DNA of 15,218 bases from Actinomycetes bacterium (lineage in GTDB: Bacteria; Actinomycetota; Actinomycetes; Actinomycetales; Demequinaceae), in contig JAEZXC010000134.1 in assembly GCA_023442845.1 (NCBI GenBank), positions 1 through 15,218 of the forward strand. The letters run 5' to 3'. The notes below the pieces were generated by a model. The model was not told where the DNA came from, made no database searches, and saw nothing but the letters and a program-made list of their open reading frames with translations. Below are positions 13,217 through 15,218 of this stretch, piece after piece; positions within the stretch are counted from its first letter, which is position 1, and each line of letters starts with the position of its first letter. The position numbers were made by a program, and so were the translations under genes.

Positions 13217-14185
13217 ATGGGTCAGGAGATCGATCGGCGCGGGCTGCTCCTTGGGGCAACCGCGTACTTCATTTGGGGCTTGTTCCCCATCTTGATGAAG
13301 GCGCTTGAGCCGGCGAATGCGTTTGAGATCGTCGCGTGGCGCGCGCTGTCGTCGCTCATCGTCTGCCTCCTCATTGCCGTCGTCATCAAGGCGTGGCGAC
13401 GCATCTGGGCCATTGCGTCGGACCGGCGCGTGCTCGGCCGCCTCGCCCTCGCCTCGTTCTTCATCTCAGCCAACTGGGGCGTCATGGTGTACGCCGTGGT
13501 CACCGATCGCGTGAGCGAGACCTCGCTGGGCTACTACATCAATCCGCTCGTCACGGTTGCGCTGTCCGTCATCTTCCTTGGTGAGCGGCTGCGGCGGCTG
13601 CAGATCGTCGCGATCTCGGTCGCGGGTGTCGCGGTTGCTTTGCTCGCGCTCGAAGCCGGCGGACTCCCGTGGGTGTCGATCGTGCTTGCCCTGTCATTCG
13701 CCTTCTACTCCTTCATCAAGAAGGGAGTTGGCGACAAGGTTGATGCCCTCAGCGGTCTCACCGTGGAGACGGCCATTATCGCCCCGTTCGCCGTGTTGAC
13801 GCTGTGGCTCATTGAGCGCCGTGGCGCTACGACGTTCTTGGCCCGCGATGGTGAGGGTCTCGGCACCTGGCACGACATCATGCTGATCGGAACGGGTACG
13901 TGGACCGCCGGTGCGCTCCTCATCTTTGCCGCAGGTGCGCGGCGACTGCCGCTCAACGTCACCGGGCTACTCCAGTACATCGCGCCCACGATGACGTTCG
14001 TCCTTGCCGTCACCTACTTTGGCGAGGCGATGCCGACGAACCGGTGGTTTGGGTTTGGACTCGTGTGGATCGCGCTCGTCCTCATCACGCTCGACGCCTG
14101 GCGCACTCGCGCGAGCGTGGCGCGGCGGTCCGGTGAACGTCGTGCCGAACAAGAAGACGACGAACCGATCACCGAACCGATTTAG
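13217..14185 (+). CDS. rarD: RarD-type EamA/DMT-family transporter
   Basis: A 322-residue integral membrane protein with about ten hydrophobic helices in two EamA repeats. RarD-family marks are clear: YFIWGLFPILMKAL (17-30), SANWGVMVYAVVTDRVSETSLGYYINPLV (about 84-112), and in the second half LLQYIAPTMTFVLAV (254-268). The C-terminal tail is charged and cytosolic. The family belongs to the drug/metabolite transporter superfamily. RarD was named for a chloramphenicol phenotype, but its real substrate is not established. The ATG has no ribosome binding site and a -10-like box lies seven bases upstream, so it is probably leaderless. It is convergent with the next gene, only six bases apart. Confidence 0.9.
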   Translation: MGQEIDRRGLLLGATAYFIWGLFPILMKALEPANAFEIVAWRALSSLIVCLLIAVVIKAWRRIWAIASDRRVLGRLALASFFISANWGVMVYAVVTDRVSETSLGYYINPLVTVALSVIFLGERLRRLQIVAISVAGVAVALLALEAGGLPWVSIVLALSFAFYSFIKKGVGDKVDALSGLTVETAIIAPFAVLTLWLIERRGATTFLARDGEGLGTWHDIMLIGTGTWTAGALLIFAAGARRLPLNVTGLLQYIAPTMTFVLAVTYFGEAMPTNRWFGFGLVWIALVLITLDAWRTRASVARRSGERRAEQEDDEPITEPI

Positions 14186-14188
14186 CCC

Positions 14189-14208
14189 TCGCTACAGGAC
14201 GGTAGCGA
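14189..14208. terminator. Inverted repeat at a convergent gene junction, possible two-way terminator
   Basis: TCGCTAC (14189-14195) and GTAGCGA (14202-14208) form a perfect 7-bp stem with a 6-base loop. It overlaps the O-methyltransferase stop codon and starts four bases after the rarD stop. Position between converging genes suits a bidirectional terminator. There are no T-runs on either side, so the call is weak. Confidence 0.35.
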
Positions 14209-14869
14209 TCAACATGCCGTCGTGGCCCTTGCGGCCTACCGTTTGAATGACAGTGGCCTCAACTCGCTCATCCTGTGCCGCACGTTCGATGACGGCACGG
14301 GAGCCGGCAGTGTCCTCTTCGGTATCGCTCGGATCCGCGATGGCGCCAGCGCGCACCACGTTGTCGACAACAATGACCGCGCCAGGGCGCGAGATCGCAA
14401 CGGCCGCTTCGTAGTACGCGACGTTATTGCGCTTGTCAGCGTCGATGAAGACCAAGTCCACCGGAGCGTCGTCCGCAAGCGTTGGAATGAGCTCAATGGC
14501 GGTTCCCACCCGGATCGTCACCTTGTGCCCCACCCCCGCGTTGTCGAGGCTCGCGCGGGCAATCTCAGCATGGCGCTCATCGCGTTCGATGGTGATGAGG
14601 TGCCCATCAGCTGGCAGGGCGCGCGCAAGGTGCAGCGTGGAGTAGCCACCGAGCGTGCCGAACTCGACGACGGTGCGCGCACCGATCGAGCGAGCGATCA
14701 CTTCAAGGAGGCGCGCCTCGACAGGGCTGAGCGCGATATCGGGCAAGCCCGCCTCGCGCTGCGCTGCGAGGACACGGGCGGCGTCGCGATCTTGCGCGAC
14801 GAGGTGGCTCTCCAGGTACTCATCGACCTGGGTCCAACGGGACGTGGCGTCAACGGCGTCGTTTGTCAC
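14192..14869 (-). CDS. SAM-dependent O-methyltransferase, caffeoyl-CoA/catechol type
   Basis: A 225-residue class I methyltransferase of the Methyltransf_3 family. The N-terminal GLPDIALSPVEARLLEVIA (41-59) is the usual lead-in, the SAM motif is VVEFGTLGGYSTLHLA (67-82), the acidic ribose contact is ERDE (95-98), and the metal ligands would be D143 (FIDADK) with D169-N170 (VVDN). Members methylate catechol-like hydroxyls with a divalent cation. The bacterial substrate is usually unknown, as here. The start is a GTG at 14869-14867 with no clear ribosome binding site, only AGG directly beside it. It lies 64 bases downstream of the polyprenyl synthase gene on the same strand and may be co-transcribed with it. 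Confidence 0.9.
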   Translation of the reverse strand: MTNDAVDATSRWTQVDEYLESHLVAQDRDAARVLAAQREAGLPDIALSPVEARLLEVIARSIGARTVVEFGTLGGYSTLHLARALPADGHLITIERDERHAEIARASLDNAGVGHKVTIRVGTAIELIPTLADDAPVDLVFIDADKRNNVAYYEAAVAISRPGAVIVVDNVVRAGAIADPSDTEEDTAGSRAVIERAAQDERVEATVIQTVGRKGHDGMLIATVL

Positions 14870-14933
14870 CCTGCGAGCGTAACGGTCTCACGCTCACCTG
14901 TGCGAAACCGTAATCTCGCCGTGACCTCAACGT

Positions 14934-15218
14934 TCACGCCGCCCGGGCGACAAGTGCGTCGGCAAAGGCCTCGAGCGCGTCCTTCACGTCGCCGGCAGGC
15001 AAACGTGAGATTGCGCCAACCGCTCGGGCACTCCACTGACGCGCAAGGTCCGACGTCTGCGCGACAACATCGTGGCCGCGCAGGCGCTCCACCACGGAGT
15101 TGAGGGCGGCGTCGTCCGAAAGGTCGCTCTCGATGTCGGCAAGCAATTCGACGTCGCTCGGCTCCGCATCACCGCTGGCAACGAGGCGGCGCAACAGCAA
15201 CACGGGCATCGTCGCCAC
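14934..15218 (-). CDS. Polyprenyl diphosphate synthase, C-terminal fragment
   Basis: The last 94 codons of a gene that enters from the right edge and ends in TGA at 14936-14934. The visible part starts with VATMPVLLL, matching the (G)xxTLPVLLAL segment after the second Asp-rich motif of trans-isoprenyl diphosphate synthases. It continues with an acidic linker (SDLSDDAALNSVVERLRGHD) and the final helices with LPAGDVKDALEAFADALVAR, typical of the actinobacterial long-chain enzymes that make the menaquinone side chain. Both DDxxD motifs lie outside the window, so chain length and exact role cannot be assigned. The first codon in the window, GTG, is internal and not a start. Confidence 0.8.
   Translation of the reverse strand: MATMPVLLLRRLVASGDAEPSDVELLADIESDLSDDAALNSVVERLRGHDVVAQTSDLARQWSARAVGAISRLPAGDVKDALEAFADALVARAA

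Noticed and set aside
14222..15103. Open frame of 293 codons on the plus strand
   Set aside because: It spans the antisense of two well-supported minus-strand genes and their intergenic gap, with no recognisable domain.
1..15218. Mobile elements, CRISPR arrays, tRNA or rRNA genes
   Set aside because: No transposase or integrase signatures, no regularly spaced repeats, and no tRNA-like cloverleaf or rRNA sequence was recognised on either strand by eye.

Overview
The window is GC-rich and uses many GTG starts, ATGA/GTGA-type gene overlaps and apparently leaderless promoters. Its gene set (FprA-type reductase, SirA-type sulfite reductase, APS reductase, a Cys-codon leader peptide) points to an actinomycete (Actinomycetota). 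A Micrococcales member is my best guess, but the sequence does not settle the genus.

Left part (1-1559, minus strand): the start of an HtpX-like membrane metalloprotease runs off the left edge. Beside it is a complete FprA-type ferredoxin-NADP+ reductase, divergent from the sulfur operon. Middle (1560-8460): a divergent regulatory region holds a short ORF with three Cys codons (a probable cysteine-responsive attenuation leader peptide). It is followed by a tightly coupled assimilatory sulfate reduction operon: sirA, cysH, cysD, cysN, ABC ATPase, ABC permease. CysDN makes APS, CysH (an iron-sulfur APS reductase) makes sulfite and SirA makes sulfide. The divergent reductase plausibly supplies reduced ferredoxin. 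There is no APS kinase, as expected for an APS-reducing route. The transporter pair has no substrate-binding protein gene in this window.

Right-middle (8461-13148): a second operon starts behind a near-perfect CRP/GlxR-type palindrome. It encodes a processive family 2 glycosyltransferase of the cellulose/curdlan synthase type, a single-pass HlyD-like adaptor lacking the long coiled-coil hairpin, and a lipoprotein endo-beta-1,3-glucanase of family GH81. The three genes overlap by 4 bases each. I infer a synthase/adaptor/hydrolase system for an exported beta-glucan, probably one containing beta-1,3 links. This is the most likely undescribed system in the window.

Right end (13149-15218): a RarD-type EamA transporter, apparently leaderless, converges on an O-methyltransferase. 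Upstream of the O-methyltransferase on the same strand is the C-terminal end of a polyprenyl diphosphate synthase cut by the window edge. I saw no tRNA, rRNA, CRISPR or insertion sequence.
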